DNA of 64,000 nt from positions 2,666,001 through 2,730,000 of the forward strand of contig NZ_CP067396.1 of the NCBI RefSeq assembly GCF_023617245.1. Reading direction: 5' to 3'. The notes beneath the pieces were generated by a model. That model did not search any database, was not told the DNA's origin, and worked only from the letters and a program-made list of their open reading frames with translations. A program made the position numbers and the translations under genes. The DNA is from Lysobacter enzymogenes. GTDB lineage: Bacteria; Pseudomonadota; Gammaproteobacteria; Xanthomonadales; Xanthomonadaceae. This document shows positions 62,183-64,000 of this stretch, one piece after another; the stretch's first letter is position 1; each line of letters opens with the position of its first letter.

Positions 62183-62460
62183 GCCTGCCGCGCGAGCAGC
62201 GGGTCGCGGCGATCCGCGCCGCGATCGAGGCGGCCTTGGCGCCGACCGCGCTGGAAATCGAGGACGAGAGCCACCGCCACGCCGGCCACGCCGGCGCCCA
62301 GGACGGCCGCGGCCATTTCCGCGTCGCCGTGGTCAGCGCCGCGTTCGCCGGCCTGAACCCGATCGCGCGCCATCGCGCCGTCTATGCCGCGGTCGGCGAA
62401 CTGATGACCACCGACATCCATGCGTTGTCGATCAGCGCCAAGACGCCGGGAGAGGCTTGA
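62179..62460 (+). CDS. bolA: BolA family protein
   Basis: A 93-residue BolA-fold protein starting with a GTG that overlaps the previous stop. GHFRVAVVSAAFAGLNPIAR, HRAVYAAVGELMTTDIHALS and ISAKTPGE are the BolA pattern. Histidines in ESHRHAGHAG could help bind a shared Fe-S cluster with monothiol glutaredoxin, as known for BolA proteins. YciI-BolA pairing is common in proteobacteria. Confidence 0.93.
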   Translation: MSLPREQRVAAIRAAIEAALAPTALEIEDESHRHAGHAGAQDGRGHFRVAVVSAAFAGLNPIARHRAVYAAVGELMTTDIHALSISAKTPGEA

Positions 62461-62471
62461 GGAAACAGCGA

Positions 62472-62527
62472 AGAGGAGTGAGGAGTGAGCGAAAGCCGCA
62501 CTGCTCTTGCTCACTCCTCACTCCTCT
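62472..62527. repeat. Inverted repeat of the GAGGAGTGAGGAGTGAGC family, second copy
   Basis: Perfect 19-base arms at 62472-62490 and 62509-62527 around an 18-base loop. The arm sequence matches the element at 9010-9099. It lies right after the bolA stop and could end transcription or protect the message. Confidence 0.85.
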
Positions 62528-62620
62528 CCGCTCACTTCTCGGCTCTTGGCCTGCGCTGCAGCGCAACATGGATCCGCCGGGGATTGCGCGGTTTTCGGGC
62601 CGCTAGCCGGTTTTCATAAC

Positions 62621-62653
62621 AAGCGCTTTACACTCGTTCCTGAAAACGTTTAC
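62621..62653 (+). promoter_or_regulatory. LacI-type palindromes upstream of the lacI-like gene
   Basis: AAGCGCTT at 62621-62628 and AAACGTTT at 62644-62651 are palindromes with the central CG typical of LacI/PurR operators. They lie 40-75 bases before the regulator start, fitting autoregulation. Confidence 0.55.
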
Positions 62654-62693
62654 AGTCGTCGCAGTTTCCAGCCGCGAGGGGCGGTCGAGGACT

Positions 62694-63815
62694 GTGGTGA
62701 GCGTGACGATCAAAGATGTCGCCCGCGCGGCCCAAGTGTCAGTGGCGACAGTATCGCGGACCTTGAACGGCCATGGCAACGTCGCCGAGGACGTGCGCCG
62801 GCGCGTATTGGCCGTGGCCAACGACCTGCGCTACACGCCGCACGCGGCGGCGCGCAGCCTCAGCAGCCGCCGCACCCAGACCCTGGGCGTGGTGTTGCCG
62901 GACCTGCACGGCGAGTTCTTCTCCGAACTGGTGCGCGGCGTCGACCAGGTCGCGCGCGAGCATCGCCTGCACCTGCTGGTGTCGAGTTACCACGGCCAGC
63001 CCGAGGAACAGGTTTCGGCGCTGCGGGCGATGCGCGGCCGCGTCGACGGCCTGCTGGTGATGTCGCCGTATGCGGCCGCACAGGTGTCGATCGCCGAGGA
63101 ACTGTCGGCGACCCTGCCGACGGTGCTGATCAACGCCCAGGACGCCAGCGCCGACACGCCGTCGCTCAACGTCGACAACTACGGCGGCGCCCAGGCGATG
63201 GTCGAATATCTGGTCGGGGCGGGGCATCGCCGCATCGCCTTCATCGCCGGGCCGGACGACAACTTCGACGCCAACGAGCGCCTGCGCGGCTATCGCGAAG
63301 CGCTGGCGCGGCTGCTGCCGGGCGCGCGCGAATGGGTGCTGCCGGGCCGCTTCGACGAAGCCTCCGGCCACGCCGCCGGCAGCGCGCTGCTGGCCGCCGA
63401 CGAACGTCCCGACGCGGTGTTCGCGGCCAACGACATGATGGCGCTGGGCTGCCTGTTCGGGCTGGTCCAGGGAGGCATGCGGGTGCCCGGCGACATCGCC
63501 GTGACCGGCTTCGACGACATCCCGCTGGCGCGCTACGTCCACCCGGCGCTAACGACCATGCGGGTCAATATCGCCGAGTTGGGCGCGCGCGCGGCGCGGA
63601 TGCTGCTGGCCCGGCTCAATCCCGAACCGGCCGCGGCGGATGCGGCGGCGGCCCATGCCAACCCGGCCCAGGCGGCTGGGACAGACGAGGACCCGACACC
63701 CGCCGACAGAGCGGGCGACAACGATTCCAACCCGGAAAAACCGCGGCAAAGCGAGCCGCTGCGGCCTGAATTGATCGTGCGCGAATCGGGACTTCGCCGG
63801 GGGGGCGGCGCCTGA
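62694..63815 (+). CDS. LacI family transcriptional regulator
   Basis: A 373-residue repressor. The DNA-binding domain VTIKDVARAAQVSVATVSRT is followed by the hinge region and a periplasmic-binding-protein-like ligand domain (LGVVLPDLHGEFFSELVRGV to VTGFDDIPLARYVHPALTTM). The ligand is probably a sugar. GTG is used as start, with nearby GTG codons as alternatives. The C-terminal 50 residues form an unusual Ala/Asp/Pro-rich insert before the family ending (PELIVRESG). The gene lies upstream of a probable TonB-dependent receptor, a common pairing in Xanthomonadaceae for carbohydrate uptake. Confidence 0.92.
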   Translation: MVSVTIKDVARAAQVSVATVSRTLNGHGNVAEDVRRRVLAVANDLRYTPHAAARSLSSRRTQTLGVVLPDLHGEFFSELVRGVDQVAREHRLHLLVSSYHGQPEEQVSALRAMRGRVDGLLVMSPYAAAQVSIAEELSATLPTVLINAQDASADTPSLNVDNYGGAQAMVEYLVGAGHRRIAFIAGPDDNFDANERLRGYREALARLLPGAREWVLPGRFDEASGHAAGSALLAADERPDAVFAANDMMALGCLFGLVQGGMRVPGDIAVTGFDDIPLARYVHPALTTMRVNIAELGARAARMLLARLNPEPAAADAAAAHANPAQAAGTDEDPTPADRAGDNDSNPEKPRQSEPLRPELIVRESGLRRGGGA

Positions 63816-63842
63816 TCCGGGCGAAAAAAATTTGGCCGCGCG

Positions 63843-63856
63843 TGTAAGCGATTACA
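63843..63856 (+). promoter_or_regulatory. Palindromic site TGTAAGCGATTACA before the last gene
   Basis: TGTAA and TTACA half-sites flank GCGA. The site lies 62 bases upstream of the truncated gene, so it may be the operator used by the LacI protein just upstream. Confidence 0.55.
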
Positions 63857-63917
63857 ACGAATGCCGCTTCGTCAACGCTGCACTGCAGTCACGTGCTCCT
63901 TGGAGGGAGGAACGCAG

Positions 63918-64000
63918 ATGAACCACGACAACGACACGCAAGGCCGACATCCACGGTCGCAACTCGACCGGCCCCAATACGTACGGACCGCGCTTGCTCC
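63918..64000 (+). CDS. Truncated gene, probable TonB-dependent receptor
   Basis: Begins at an ATG with GGAGGGAGG 7 bases upstream and runs off the right edge. Only about 27 residues are visible (MNHDNDTQGRHPRSQLDRPQ and a short hydrophobic beginning). The identification as an outer-membrane receptor rests on the LacI/operator context and the typical long, polar start before a signal segment; it cannot be shown from the few residues seen. Confidence 0.4.
   Translation, partial: MNHDNDTQGRHPRSQLDRPQYVRTALA

Overview
The window is a high-GC chromosome segment whose protein signatures fit a gammaproteobacterium of the family Xanthomonadaceae, most likely a Lysobacter species. The assignment is an inference. 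It rests on a Xanthomonadales-type bacteria-killing type IV secretion system (X-T4SS) with XVIPCD-tagged effectors, the ccmABCDEFGHI order, a LacI/TonB-receptor pair at the right edge, and several families of inverted intergenic repeats. No transposase, integrase, prophage or CRISPR array was seen.

Left part (1-11.1 kb): a truncated NRDE (TANGO2-like) gene, tRNA-Leu(CAA), several small or uncharacterised genes, a CPBP membrane protease, a P-loop kinase, and a metX-like acyltransferase overlapping a cysteine dioxygenase gene. From 18.6 down to 11.2 kb, on the minus strand, lies a complete cytochrome c maturation operon, ccmABCDEFGHI. It is followed by a DUF3293 gene and a methionine aminotransferase.

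Central part (21.4-48.1 kb): a complete X-T4SS on the plus strand, in the order virB7-8-9-10-11-1-2-3-4-5-5-6 with virD4 at the far end. virB5 is tandemly duplicated. Between virB6 and virD4 lies an accessory block. It holds four tandem secreted DUF4189 paralogues, mostly separated by terminators; four immunity-lipoprotein/effector pairs; an XVIPCD protein with no toxin domain; and a small unknown gene. The effectors share a peptidoglycan-binding domain and a C-terminal XVIPCD secretion signal but differ at the N-terminus: transglycosylase-like, GH19-like, GH73 glucosaminidase and M23 peptidase. A fifth pair, with an M23-like effector, sits alone at 59.7-61.7 kb. Effectors would pass through VirD4 into rival cells and cut different peptidoglycan bonds; the lipoproteins would protect the producer's periplasm.

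The most interesting locus is just past virD4 (48.3-49.8 kb). A 33-codon gene, too short for ordinary ORF calling, has a strong ribosome-binding site and encodes a peptide ending in KYIYWILF. A 12-bp hairpin and then a cytochrome P450 gene follow. This is the layout of a P450-crosslinked ribosomal peptide (cittilin/biarylitide/atropopeptide-like), and the YIYW segment resembles the YIYY core of cittilin.

Right part (50-64 kb): an omega-amidase-like hydrolase, an FAD oxidoreductase, a TetR regulator with three matching 18-bp operators before a divergent DUF1348 gene, a serine beta-lactamase-like hydrolase, scpA-scpB-rluB, YciI and BolA genes, and a LacI regulator upstream of a truncated gene that is probably a TonB-dependent receptor.
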